64,000 nt of DNA, from NCBI RefSeq assembly GCF_933775445.1, contig NC_065875.1, forward strand, positions 4,725,001 through 4,789,000, written 5' to 3'. Positions 13,403-25,882 of this stretch are shown here, in pieces (position 1 is the first letter of the stretch; each line of letters begins with the position of its first letter). A model generated the notes under the pieces. The model made no database searches. It worked only from the letters and a program-made list of their open reading frames with translations, and was not told the DNA's origin. The translations under genes and the position numbers were made by a program. The stretch is from Argentina anserina. Lineage: Eukaryota; Streptophyta; Magnoliopsida; Rosales; Rosaceae.

Positions 13403-14498
13403 GTAGCCGAATAAATAAAGCAGTCGCCGTTTTGGTCAGTGAAAATGTAATAAAGTGATGGCATGCTCTTCACTTGAGATAACCGTTCTTGCAATTTTCT
13501 TAAAACAAGATTACAGAGGGAGTTGATAAACTAGGAGGAAAATTTCAGAGCGATTCTATAAGATGAGAGGAAGTGACCACCCCAGTCCTCATTTTCAGCA
13601 ACTCAGTACTGGAAGGTGGTCAATACTCAATACATAGCTACAATTTGCTCGACCGGTCTCCATGTATGGACCTAAAATTAATAAATTATCATCTCACCAC
13701 CTGATCCGTCCATAGAGCCACAGTGATATGATCGGGATTGAAACAGGATAATTAAAAGAACATAATTGAAACAGGAAATTAAAAGGAATAAAATTAAACA
13801 AGTTTGATATTCATTTGATAATTTCTCAGAAAAAAACAACATTACTTTATAGTTTCGGAGAGTTACTGTAAACACATGTTTACAAAAGACCCGACCAAGA
13901 TCCAATTACCATATAAGGTAGAGCCCAAAATGGCTAACCAACCTACATAAGTAATAAGAGTCCTAGCACATAGAAGGGCCGGTCTCTGAAGGCCAATAAT
14001 GCTCAAGTCTATTAAGTAATTACTGATGTTGTAGCTTAAATGTTTTAGAGTAATGAATCAGTCCTCAATATTGTTATTCTTTCTAGTTTCTCCGGTCGTA
14101 ACAAGTTTTCACCTGATGATTTTGGGTGTCGATGGGATTTGGGTAGAATATAATTAAAATATCCACCAACCTATAGTTTTGGTTTTGAAGTATTTGATCA
14201 CTGTGTTTCACTTGATTTCAACATAACCTCTTGGCCATTTGAAAATAAACGGAAAACTACAAAGAATTACTTCAAATTTTAAAAGTTGTTAAAAAAATTA
14301 TCAGAGTTGCTCGTAGTATTTTAATTGCCAATTTAATTAAGAGCTTCTTATAAGAAGTTCATTTTAACACATGAACAAAAAAATTATCTACACAAGCATA
14401 GATATTCCACATTCAACCAAAAAATTTGACCTTGAGATGATTTATCCAACTCCAAGTAAACTTACTGATCAAACTGAAAGTCAATATGCTAGGGTTGT
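13403..14498. other. AT-rich intergenic region
   Basis: No gene is supported. Open frames such as 13678-13905 (-) have no recognisable features. The stretch separates the LINE relic from the TORTIFOLIA1-like promoter. Confidence 0.4.
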
Positions 14499-14518
14499 GG
14501 GGGGGGGGGGGGGGGGGG
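14499..14518 (+). repeat. Homopolymer run of 20 G
   Basis: Twenty consecutive G residues are followed at once by TC and then the G-box CACGTG (14521-14526). Homoguanine tracts of this length are rare in plant DNA and can fold as G-quadruplexes. It lies about 270 bp upstream of the first ATG of the TORTIFOLIA1-like transcript. The exact length is likely to be a sequencing or assembly estimate. Confidence 0.85.
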
Positions 14519-14520
14519 TC

Positions 14521-14526
14521 CACGTG
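14521..14526. promoter_or_regulatory. G-box CACGTG
   Basis: A palindromic CACGTG within CCACGTGTCA lies directly beside the poly-G run and upstream of the TORTIFOLIA1-like gene. Such motifs bind bZIP and bHLH factors in plants. Function here is inferred from the motif alone. Confidence 0.35.
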
Positions 14527-14785
14527 TCAGTGAAGTAATTTGAAACCGCCAGTCCCCACTTTGTCCCTTAGCCAAATTTGAACAGAGCGCGAAATTTAAA
14601 GCCAACACCATCAAATCATACCCCTATCAAAATCCAAAGGCTCTCTGATTCCTCATTTTACCAATCCCCCACTTTTTTTTTTTTTCAAAATTTAATCATT
14701 TTTTTTATAACTCCCTAAATCTCGAAATCCCCATTCTTTAAAATCTCTGCATTTATTTCTTGGGTTATTAATTTAAACTCCCAAA

Positions 14786-15182
14786 ATGGGGAAAGAAGAA
14801 GATGAAGCTCTGGTTCTTCGCTCTGAAGAAGCTTCATTTTCATCTGGGCAAGTCTCGTCTGGAGTTAAATGGCCATATCTGTAAGTGGGTTCGCTTCAAA
14901 ATCTAGTCTTTAAGTGTTTCTTAACTGTTTCTGATTGCAATTAGGGTTTAGTGATTTAGGGTTTTTGTATAGATAGAGAGATAAAGTTTTGATTTTTCTT
15001 TAGTAGGATTGATTTGATTACTTACCCAGATCTTGTATTGAAAAATGTGAATGAAAAGATCAAAAGATAGGTTTTGTTAGTGATTGGTGAACAATGTTAT
15101 TTTAGGGTGGAATGACTTAAATGTGTAATGTTGGTTTTGGGCTGTTGAATTCATGGTTTGGTTTCAATTTTGCAGGAGCTAA
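14786..15182 (+). promoter_or_regulatory. Possible spliced upstream ORF, 33 aa
   Basis: An ATG at 14786 in a good context (CCAAAATGGGG) opens a frame to 14880, where a GTAAGT donor follows. An acceptor TTTTGCAG ends at 15175. Splicing between them gives a 33-residue peptide ending WPYLS and stopping at TAA 15180-15182, about 90 bp before the main ATG. None of the nearby AG acceptors I tried joins this exon in frame to the main coding sequence, so it looks like a 5'-leader uORF rather than an N-terminal extension. Whether it is translated is unknown. Confidence 0.45.
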
Positions 15183-15271
15183 GTGATTTTGGGTCATAGA
15201 ATTAGGAAGTGGGGGTGGTGATTGTGGAGGGACCAGATTCCATTTGGGGCTTATCTAGTTGGGATTTTTCG

Positions 15272-18200
15272 ATGAGCAAGATGAAGACAACACATGCAAA
15301 TGTTAAGGGGAGAGGGCTGGGGAGAGTCACTCAGCAGGTGGTTTTTGAGCTCAAGCACAAGGTGGTTATTGCGATGAACAAGCTTGCTGATCGGGATACC
15401 TACCAATTAGGTGTTGAGGAGCTTGAGAAGATGGCAGAGTGTTTGAATCCGGATGGGATTGCTCCGTTTCTGTCGTGCATTTTGGATACTGATTCGGAGC
15501 AGAAGAGTTCGGTTCGGAAGGAATGTATTAGGTTGATGGGGACATTAGTGAGGTATCATGAGGGGCATGTTGGACTGCATCTTGGTAAGATGGTTTCTAG
15601 TATTGTGAAGCGACTGAAAGACCAGGACTCTGTTGTGAGAGATGCATGTGTGGAGACTGTTGGTGTTCTGGCATCAAAATTGAGTAATGGTAGGGGGGAG
15701 GGTGATGGGGTGTTTGTTGTCTTAGTAAGGCCGCTTTTTGAAGCTCTGGGTGAACAAAACAGGCAGGTTCAGTCAGGTTCAGCATTGTGCCTAGCAAGGG
15801 TCATTGACAATGCTCATGATCCCCCGGTTTCAATTCTGCAGCCAATGTTGAATCGAACAATAAAGTTGCTCAAGAATCCACATTGCATGGCTAAGCCAGC
15901 CGTTATTGAGCTGAACAGGAGCATTATCCAGGTGAATTCTTCAACTATAACACAATTATACTGTCAATTTTTTCTCTTTAGAAGAAACTATACTGGTTTT
16001 ATTCGTTTTTCTCTACGTTCATACTTCCGGTTTATCAAATCTGTTTTTTCAAAGCTGCATAACAGTTTTTACCTTTCAATGACATTTATCATTATGTGTA
16101 CATCACTTGAAATCTTGTTAGCCATAATCATGCGAGGCTCTTTATATTTTGTTAAAAGTGTTTACTGATGTTTTGCGTCAGTTGCATTAGTTTGTGTTTG
16201 TCTTCTGTTCAATAGAATACGCATGGGTCTCCGATATCACATTAACGATCAGAATTTGGCAACACTTACTGCATGGTCTTTTCTCTCAATCATGGTGCTC
16301 TAGCTTTAGTACTGAAAACCATTTGAAGGAAATCAGCTTTGGCCAAATAGGGCTGTCAAGTTATGAAACAAACAGTTTGAAACCATATTCCTGTATTCAT
16401 TTTACTACATCTTTTTGGAATGCACATTTGTTGTTATACTTAGATGTCCTTTTGTTTTGCACAATTTGATCTTTATTGTAGGCAGGGGGTGCCCGAACAC
16501 AAAATATCCTCTCTGGTGCAATGGCAAGTATTCAAGAATCTCTGAAGAGTAGTGATTGGGCAACACGCAAAGCTGCTTGCATAGCTTTAGGAGAAATAGC
16601 TACAAGTGGTGGATCCTTTTTGGGCTCGTTTAAGGCTTCCTGTATTCGCTCCCTTGAATCATGTCGCTTTGACAAGGTTAGCGTTGATTAAACATCTTTA
16701 TTTTGGAGTCTTGTTTCAGGAAGATGAATAAACGTTTCTGTCCTGTACTTCTGTTTCTTGTAGGTGAAACCAGTTAGGGATATCGTCCTACAGGCACTGC
16801 AGTGCTGGAAAAGTCTTCCTGGATCTGACACTTTTGAACCTTCAGAAGCCGGATCTTCTATTAAAGGTTTAGCGCCTGTTGCCAGTATTCCCTTTTTTTT
16901 TCTTTTTCTTTTTGCAAATTGGTTTTTTACTTGCTGAATTCCTACTTCGATGCAATTTCTTCAATTTATGATCATACAATTCAGTAGTCTTTTTCAGAAC
17001 TCCTTGCGGTCTTTTGAGGCATATTGAATCATATGTTGACTGGACCTCACCTTTGCAGTTCTCATATTGAATCTAGTAAAATATGCTAGTAAATGACAGT
17101 TCAAGTTATCAAATGTAGTTCCCAGAAAGTTAATGTATATTAGGATGAGCTGGAACTCTTGCAACCATATGGATAAGTACTTAACCTAAAATGTATACCA
17201 ATCTAAGTTATAGCCTGATAGTTTCATTTATGAAGCTTGGCCACTTCTTCCTTATGCTCCAACATCTTAATCCTCTCAAGATATGAGGTTGTAGTTTTGG
17301 AAGAAAGGTAATATTATGTGAAAATGGTATATATTTTGATAATGTTCTACATATTAACATTTCTTTCAACATGGGATTAATAGATTATCTTTCAACATTT
17401 CTTAGTGATGTTGGTTCTCGGTTTACTGCAACGCCATTTCTTTTATATAGGAGTCTGCTTGGAAATTTTAAATGATGTGGAACATCCTTTTCCTGGGTTA
17501 TTTTAGCAAACTTCTCAACTTAATGCAGTCATCTTGTTACTTCTCTTAATGGCTTTTAAAAATTGTATGCACAGAAAATTTCTTTGGTGGTGACTACAGT
17601 GACATAACAAGTGCCAGTGAATCTGGTAGGAAGGATAGCTCGTTCAGGAAAGTTGTTGCTACTGCGACTAAGAGCAGGATTCCTTTGTCTGGCAGGAAAA
17701 CATGTCCAAATTACGTGGAAAATCATCAGTGTTCCAGTGAAGATGATTGGCATATCAAAATTGCAGTTCCTAAAGCCCACAATGCTTGTTTGCCAGAGTA
17801 TCAGAATGAAGAATCTGAGGGTAGCACTATTACAAAGACAATGGAAAGGATGAGCACTGATGTTACAAGCGCACATGATATGGGGTATGAATATGTTCAT
17901 ATGGATGAAAAACAAGAATGTTCTTCTCGGTCTAACATCATCACTGATGACATCGAAACCAAGTTTGTGACAGTTTCTTGTAACAGTATTGAGGAGTGTA
18001 GTTTGCAGAAGCCAGTGGGAAGAGATCAACGGTTTGCAGTTGAAGAGAATAGTAGGGAGAAAATGTACACTGAACGGGATCGTAGAAGTCTTGATTCGAC
18101 TGTGACAGAGTCTGATTCTCATACTCCTCATGGATGTTGTTCACAGATGACAAATGAAATGTCCTGCATTAGAAAGCAACTTTCTGATATCGAAAATAAG

Positions 18201-20142
18201 CAGTCAAACTTAATGGATCTCTTACAGGTAAATACCTTGAGAATCTCAGAGTGCATATAAATTAGTTTATGGTCTTCACAATCTGTCAAAACTGATTACA
18301 GAATTGATTAAAGCAAATAGTCAGATCAGTATTCTATGCCATAAGCCTAACCATTTGGTTTAGAGTCTCATCTTTAAGATAAAATCAAGTTAACATGGTA
18401 TGACCCAATGGCACATACAATTTACGTAGTAACCGTTCTCTTTCACTTTTTTGCCTCAGTTCCCGAAAAACAAATAAATAGTTAGCTGTCTTGCTACTGA
18501 GCTGTTTTTCTTTTCAAGCTCTGCTTACAGTACCTAATGTAGCACTCATATTGCTTTGAAAATCTATTGTCGTTCTGGCACATTGCTTATAAATCAATGT
18601 TACAGTCATCTACATCATAAACAGTGTTAATAGTCTAAGTTTTCTTTTGTCTTTTTTCTCTACAGGCATTTACATCTGGTGTAATGGGTAGCTTGTCTAT
18701 GTTACAAACAAGGGTGGTAGGACTAGAACATGTTGTAGATAGATTATCTCAGAACCTAGTACATAGGGAGGAACGTTCCAATTTAGCAACCTCCAAATTC
18801 ATGAAGGAGAGCCCAAGTGTGCATTCGCCAAGACTCTCTGCATGCACTCCTAGGCCATCTATAGATATGTGCAACAGGAAGCATTCAGTTTTGTCTGTGA
18901 AACATTCTGATAGTTGGGAGGATAACACATTAGTGAGGACCCAAGCAAACAATTCTGCAAGGAAAGTTACAGAGACATGGAGTGATACTAAGGTGAAGCT
19001 TACCAGGAATCCTGTTGGAAAAGATATTCAGAAAAGTTCTGGGCAGGGAACACAGAGGACAAGTCAAACAAGGACTGATGTTATGTTTACCTCAGCTTCT
19101 AGTGCCAAAGTTCGACAAATGGAAAGCGAGAATAACATCTGGAAACAGGTCAAGGGGTTTCTCTGTGAAGGGGACATGGATTCTGCATATGTTGAGGCTC
19201 TTTGTTCGGGTGATGAAATTGTTCTGGTTGAACTTCTTGATAGAACTGGTCCTGTTCTAGAATGCTTGTCACCAAAAACTGCCAGTGATGTCCTCAGCAC
19301 TTTACTATCATATTTTGTGGAGCAAAGGTTTATCAACACAATAATCCCTTGGTTGCAGCAGGCAAGTGTTTCTACGCATAATTTACTACCATTTATTATG
19401 AACAAAATCTGTCATGCACTAAATCCTAGTCATATATAAAACGGATAACCTCCAGTGTGGTCTATCTAATTATTATCATTCTTTTTCTGAATGTCCCTAA
19501 GAGGAATAAGAAAGAAAAGAAATTTCCATATATGCAATAAAGTAAAGTATTTGACACTTGAGATTTATGTGCTTTAACAGTTCAGTTGTTACTTTATCCA
19601 GGTAGAAATTCAGTTAAAATATATTTGTTCTTTCTTTTTCTTCTTAAAGTAAGGTTATTAAAAAATTGAGATCGGGTTTGAAAATTCAGTTGTCTCGAGT
19701 ACATCCCTGTGTCTTTCTTAAAATACTATGAATTTACTAAGAAAAAACAATGGTGTTGGTTTTCTTTGCCCCTAGCCATTTAGAATTATATTTTCTTCTT
19801 TGAAAGAAAAGTTATACTCTCTGATTTCAGCATCTATGGAAGTGCTAAGACATTATGCCATCTTGTGTCATTTAGGTTGCTGATTTGAGCACCACTCATG
19901 GACCAAATTACTTTGGGCTGTCTGCAAAAGCAAGGCAAGAATTTTATTCTTCTGTTCAGGAAGCAGTAAATATGGAATTTGCCAATTCTTCAGAGAGAAG
20001 ATCTGTCACTCAATTAGCTGTGCAGTTTCAGCATATCTGGGGTAAAGCTAATTCATATTACCTTTTCATGTGTTGTTTACCCTTTGTGTTCTTGCAGTTT
20101 CTAACTGTGACTAACCCATTAACTTTGGCTTGTGCAGGTTAA
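15272..20142 (+). CDS. TORTIFOLIA1-like microtubule-associated protein, about 825 aa
   Basis: Plant TOR1/SPR2-family proteins bind cortical microtubules and influence organ twisting. Exons: 15272-15931, 16482-16676, 16764-16866, 17575-18227, 18666-19361, then a last exon from 19876. The N-terminus (QQVVFELKHKVVIAMNKLADRDTYQ) opens a block of HEAT-like helices over roughly residues 1-290. A polar, Ser/Thr-rich middle follows, then a coiled region (VVGLEHVVDRLSQN). The conserved C-terminal globular part ends with QLAVQFQHIWG. The start is ATG 15272; a second in-frame ATG lies at 15281. The intron after 19361 has a GC donor. The 3' end is uncertain: read through, the frame stops at 20140-20142; splicing at GGTAAAG to a later acceptor would end the protein at HIWG. 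From memory the Arabidopsis counterpart is At2g07170. Confidence 0.88.
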
Positions 20143-20945
20143 TTAGGTGCTCAAATTATGAATCAGCCACATGAGGGTAATTATTATGTTCTTTACCAAA
20201 TGATGGTCTAGGTCTGGTCACTCAGACACAGCCACACGAGAGTAATTATTATGATTTTTCTGCATTTTGTATGTAATTTGCCAAATCCATCTCTCCATCA
20301 TGTAAGGTTAACCAAGACATAGCTTCTCCATTTCTGCGGTATTTATCTTATTACGAGTATAATACATTTAGGTGTTATTAATCAAGCTGTGTGAGGAAGT
20401 CTTTTACCCGAGGACATGTTCAATTTCTTTTACATGTACCTAGTAATATTCAATTTGCTAAACTAAGAAATTTCCAACAGGTCCATTCTACATTTGGCAG
20501 CATTTTAAATCTTGAAAATATTGAGAAACTGCAGCCTCTACAATTGTGCAACAATGAAAAACTTACTCTGCCCTTCCAAAATTTAGCTACAAAACTATAT
20601 CTAAACAAGATTGGCTGTTTTGAACTTGTGTTTTTCCAAGAAAATAATAGCTCATTTGACACCGGAACAAAATTTCTCACTATAAAGGATTGAATAAACA
20701 TACTCTGGTATATCAAAGTCTAGCCACTGTGATATGGAAAGACCATCAGAGGCTTTCTCTGAATCTATGGTATAATAGAATACCATAACATAAAATGTCA
20801 ACGAATTACAAGGTAATCGGTTCAAATTTTGCCGAAGGGGCAAGTCTCACTCAAAACACCTAATGGATGAGACGGGTTGATATATATCTTGTACAGAATC
20901 AACCTCCATCCATTTTCTGGTTTAGGGTTTAACTTCTTGCATAAA
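20143..20945. other. Intergenic between convergent genes
   Basis: This holds the 3' ends of the TORTIFOLIA1-like (+) and PBL17-like (-) transcripts. A short motif (CAGCCACATGAGGGTAATTAT, imperfectly repeated as CAGCCACACGAGAGTAATTAT) occurs near 20163 and 20230. No further gene is seen. Confidence 0.4.
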
Positions 20946-23900
20946 TTACTTATCTTGAGACAGAAAACTTGAAGACGGGCTATGAGGACCATGATCACTC
21001 ATAGGCTCACTGTGGCTCCTTTCATTTCCCCGGTTGCTCCTTCTCCTGACTTCTCCCCCTTCACCAGCTTTTCCATTTACATCTCTCTCAGCAGCTCTAT
21101 CTCCGGATTGAAGCAAAGGGTCATGGTGTTCTGGTGTTTGGAGACTCTCCAGGATTTCAACAACCTGGCTCATAAGGGGTCTCCCTTTCGGGTTCTGGCT
21201 AAGGCATTGGTATGCTAGATGTGCCACCTTCAATGCAGTTTTAAGTGAATACTGCCCTTCCAGTCGAGGGTCTACAATCCTCAGAAGTTTCTTATTATGA
21301 TTCAAAAGTGGTCGAGCCCATTCAACCAGATTATGTTCTCGGCTGGGCCTGCTCTTATCCATTGCTCTCTTTCCAATGAGCATCTCGAGTAGCACTACTC
21401 CAAACCCATAAACATCACTTCGAGCAGTTAAATGCCCTGATTACATCAAATTAAAAATAAGTCATAAACTACAATTATGACTAATGAGCAAGGACATCAA
21501 CTTAGCCTCAGAAAGATAAATATATCTAGTTTTCAACTGCACAAGAATTCATATAAAAAACTCACATTTGTCAAAATTAGCAAATCTATGGAATATAGGA
21601 GAGATTGGAGGGAGGTTCATATTATTTTGGAATAATATTTCCTCATGTCCCTCCGTAAAAGTAACATGTAACATGATGGAATATAGTTGGCTTCGCAACA
21701 GTGAAGCACAATAAGATGCCATATAACAACTTATAATTATAACAGTCGTTTGTGCTAATTGTCAGTACACAGTTGTCAGTCTTAATTAAGAAAATACAAT
21801 ATTATCATTTACTAGTGAGCAATGAAGAAAATTATCAATAATAGTATAACTCAGCAACTTAGTTATAACATAACATGTTCGTTACTCATCAGGGAGTTGC
21901 ATATAACTCAGCACCGTAATTATGGACACAACTCACCAGTCATTACGTACTCGGGAGCAGCATATCCATATGTCCCCATCACCCGTGTTGAAACATGGGT
22001 TTGGTCTCCCATCGGCCCTTCCTTTGCAAGACCAAAATCTGAAAGCTTCGCATTAAAATCCTGCAATTCACAATTGCAATTTCAACCACAAAATCAACAT
22101 AATTTCTTCATGATAAATTACTGAATTTTTTTTTCTGACAAGTAAATTACTGATTTAATGAAAGCATAAATATTTAATTTCCAAGAATACTTTCATCATT
22201 TCATTTGCCAAAAATGAATGATTGATCATTGCAACAAACATGCTTCTGGTTTCAGGTTCACTTCGGCATATAGATTGACTTTTTAGAGAGCTTTTAGTAA
22301 AAGCTATCACTTCTTACAAAATACAGTCTTTAAATTGAAGGATGTGCCTCAAGGAAATGCCAAATCTTGTATATGTAGATATAAGATGAATATAGTAGAC
22401 AACGAACCGCATCCAACAAAATGTTTGATGTCTTGAAGTCACGGTAAATGATTGGTCTTTCAGCACCATGAAGAAAAGCAAGTCCTTTTGCAGCATCTAA
22501 TGCAATCTTCATTCTTCTTGTCCATGTAAGCGTACAACCCATTCCTACCAACCAAAACAGAACCAATATTTGAGCAATTAAACAACAGAGGATGATAAAT
22601 TTTCTTAATTGACAAACATAGGCATGGACGACTCAGAAGTGCCAAAGAATGATAGCTTTTGAAGTTTTCCTTATGAGAAATCACTCACTGCGGAAAAGAT
22701 GTTTTTCCAAGCTGCCACTTGCCATATATTCATAGACCAACTGGCGGTGTTCATCCTCACAACAATACCCAATTAGCCTTACAAGATTAGGATGACTGAA
22801 TTGTCCCAAGTAGTTGACTTCAGCCTGCAAAAGAAACAATATCAGGACAATAATGCTTATACGATGATAACCAATTGCTAACAAATGACATGAGATATAT
22901 TATGCCAAATCCCTCTCCCTAGTCACGATGACAAATATTTGTGTATCACTAGTTTGCAAACTAGGGACTTGTTTAGAGACAAAATTTTGTTTAGCAACGA
23001 AGGAAATACCTCATATGTCTCACATATACTTATGTCATCAACGGTTTTTTCTTGCGTTAGGGGTTATCATTTCTTAGAGCAAAGTTATCATATTCAATTG
23101 CTCATCTCAATGACTAGATCCTTCGTATTGAGTATTTCAGTCCATTAACTTCAAGTAACAAGGAGCCCTCATCAAATTCAAGCAACACAGAAACTAAAGA
23201 GAAAGTTAAGCTATTTCCAGCAGAACTTGTAACAAGTTGAGAAGTAGAAGAATTTTGCCTTGCACATACGGAGACAATAGTTATCTCTCTCTGGAAAGGA
23301 CTGACACAAGCTTCACACTGTGCCATTCTGTCAGCAGTATCAGATGAGAATATCTTTCACATTCATTACTACAATGTCCCACTGTGTTTTCAAAGACAAT
23401 AATGTATATTCTTCATCCGCACGCAGAACATTTATACAACAGAATACTGTAAAGCGTGATTTCTACAAATATAAATAAGAAGAGAGTGAAAGATGAGTGA
23501 AATACCAGCCATTCCCTATCACCTTGGTACCCTTCTGGGTTAAGCTCCTTAATGGCAACTTGTGTGGCCGTGTAACCTGGTCTCACAGTGTCATCAATGA
23601 CTCCTTTGTATACAATTCCAAATCCACCTTCACCAAGAATCAGATCCGACCTGAAATGTTTTGTGGCCAACCTCATCTCATCGTGAGTAAAGATGTTGAC
23701 ATTGATGTATCCAGGATTTTGGCGGAGGTCTTTTATATTCTTAGTAACCAGAGGAGTATCACGTGGTGTTTTATCCGGGTCTGGTTGAGATACTGACGAG
23801 TCATATCCTACTTCATAAGTGAAGAAAATGGAAGTATTACACCAACACTCATAAATATTATCCTATTTTAATGAATTAAACTACAAGTTTCACTTTACTT

Positions 23901-24412
23901 CCATATACATATATATGTATATTCACCTTACTAATTCATATGTCACCAGACTAACAAAGACATTTCTTTCTGCTAGCTTCTAAACACAGTGCAAATTATC
24001 AACAACACAATTTATAGAACAAAGAAAGAAGGACATTTACAGAATGATCAACATAACTCTGCACAAAAAGCACTTCATGTTCAATAACTATCATATACAA
24101 ACTTTACCTACGTCAGAATTTTGAACTTGAATTAAGAAAAAGAAGCACAAGCAACCCCTTTCATTTCAAACATTCTCAATCCGTGACATCGCAAACCAAA
24201 CATTGAGTTCCCATATATGAATGCTTCATCAAAAATCTAAATGTGGCACATGTACTCTCAAGTTTGAAATTATAAACACATGACAACACAAGAACCAATA
24301 AACATCCTAAATTTGATTGCTGAAATGTTGTTAGAAAAATGAGATGCATACCTTGTTGGGTTTTCTGAGTAAACTTGGATTCCTTCCTGTGTTCACTGAA
24401 ACAAATCCCCAT
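20946..24412 (-). CDS. PBL17: Receptor-like cytoplasmic kinase, RLCK-VII, PBL17-like, 417 aa
   Basis: A membrane-anchored Ser/Thr kinase of the PBS1-like family that relays signals from receptor kinases at the plasma membrane. Exons in transcript order: 24412-24352, 23810-23506, 22824-22689, 22544-22408, 22060-21937, 21436-20946. The N-terminus MGICFS offers Gly2 for myristoylation and Cys4 for palmitoylation. Kinase landmarks are all present: GEGGFG loop at about 80-85, VAIK Lys108, YRDFKTSN with Asp203, DFG at 221-223, and [15 protein letters not shown] in the activation segment. The charged tail after about residue 355 is Arg/Ser-rich. YRD in place of HRD is usual for this subfamily. It converges on the TORTIFOLIA1-like gene. 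The closest family member I recognise is PBL17 (At2g07180, from memory). Confidence 0.92.
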
Positions 24413-25459
24413 GAATCTAAGAAACATTAACCAAAATCCTTAAATAAAAAACCGCAACCCCAATTCAACCCACGTTACATTTCAACCCCTCCCTCCATTT
24501 CCAGGCATTGACAAATGACAGACTCAATCAGCCTGCACCGACATGGTCACTTGCCAATGCCCCTACTCTTGACTTATCTGCAATCCGGGTCCGGATTCAA
24601 ATCTGGGTCGGGGCAAAAAATGCGATGTGGGTCGCCGGAGCCACCCAAGACTTGGAAATGGAGAGGTGAAAAATATCAAGGGAGGAGAGAGAAAGTGTTG
24701 AAAGATTAAAAGGACGGGTCTTTGGAACACAGAAACTAAAAAAAACAGAAACAGAGAAAAGGGTAGAGAGATTTGGTCCAGTAGTTGTTGTGAAAGGTTG
24801 AGAAGCCAAAAGAGGCGAACATAACGGTAAGCCAGACATGTTGATGAAACCCAATACCATGTCACTCCTACCCTCCCGGAAAAACCAAACCAAAACCAAA
24901 CTGAAACTAAACTTTCTCGGATGACGACGATGATTAGTTGTAAAATGTTTTTTTTTATATGTTTTCTTTTCCTTGTTTGTGCCGATCATTCAAAGATTTT
25001 TTTTAACTTCTTCGGTTTAGTTTTAGGCTTTTAACCTTTTAGGTAGGTTGTCACTCGTTGCCAGTTGCCACTTGTTCCAGAACGTATTGTATTAGCGAAT
25101 CTGCCATTGATCGAATTATTTGGGTTTCTTTCTTCTCCCAATAGATGTTCTGGTTGATCAGATGGGTAGCATAGACAGCTGAAATGAGAGTGACTTGTTC
25201 GTTTGAACTTATAAAGTCTCTGTTCAATCTAAATACTCATATTGGGTGGGTTGTTTTTCTTCATATATGCTTTTAAATTCCTCTTTCTCATATTAGAGTT
25301 ACTGTATGTGCGTGTATCACCCAAGTTATTCAAAGAAGGTAATTGAAACAAGACGAAGGAAGAATTGAACCGCCATGGAAACTCAAAATAGTTCAAGAAA
25401 TTCGATGATTAGCTATAACCCCTACAAGTTTTAGAGTCCATCTCCTTTAGATATAGAGA
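24413..25459. other. Upstream region of the PBL17-like gene
   Basis: Probable 5' UTR and promoter of the minus-strand kinase. An in-frame ATG lies at 24425-24427, five codons upstream of the preferred start. Pyrimidine/purine-rich blocks lie around 24650-24780. Minus-strand frames at 24563-24989 show no domain. Nothing else is supported. Confidence 0.4.
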
Positions 25460-25882
25460 AACAAGCTAGGCTTAATAGCCAATTTCTTACCTTAGCTTTC
25501 ACCTTAGTGTCAATTTATTAATTCAGCTTGTATTTATGCCAATTTGCTACTCTAGTTTTTCAAAACTTGCCAAATTCATTAATCTTACCAATTTGCTACC
25601 CTTTTATCTTCAAAAATAGACTATTTGATACCTCACTATAACATTAATTTGTCAATTTTTTTCGTAGCAAACAATTAAATTTGAAAATTCAATTAACTAA
25701 ATTACTTAATTGTAAAACCATAGAATAGTAATTCAACTTAGGTTAACATAAATACTCATGGTAGCAAATTGGCAAGTTTTAAAAAATTAGGGTAGCAAAT
25801 TGGTAAAATTTAAAGCTAAGGTAACAAATTGACACTAAGGTTAAAACTAAGGTTGCAAATTGGCAATTATACCAACAAGCTA
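25460..25882. mobile_element. MULE-type MITE, 405 bp, with 9-bp target duplication
   Basis: The 9-bp AACAAGCTA occurs at 25460-25468 and again at 25874-25882. Between them, 25469-25873 begins GGCTTAATAGCCAATTT and ends with the imperfect inverse complement (GGTATAATTGCCAATTT when read on the other strand). The two arms pair for roughly 100 bp, repeating variants of CCAATTTGCTACC. Nine-bp duplications with long terminal inverted repeats are the hallmark of Mutator-like elements. There is no transposase, so it is non-autonomous. Confidence 0.85.

Noticed and set aside
13132..13494. 120-codon minus-strand frame
   Set aside because: Antisense shadow of the LINE RNase H remnant.
15209..15271. N-terminal extension of the TORTIFOLIA1-like frame
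   Set aside because: The open frame there has no ATG (it begins at GTG); the first ATG is 15272.
17556..18131. 191-codon minus-strand frame
   Set aside because: Antisense shadow of an exon of the TORTIFOLIA1-like gene.
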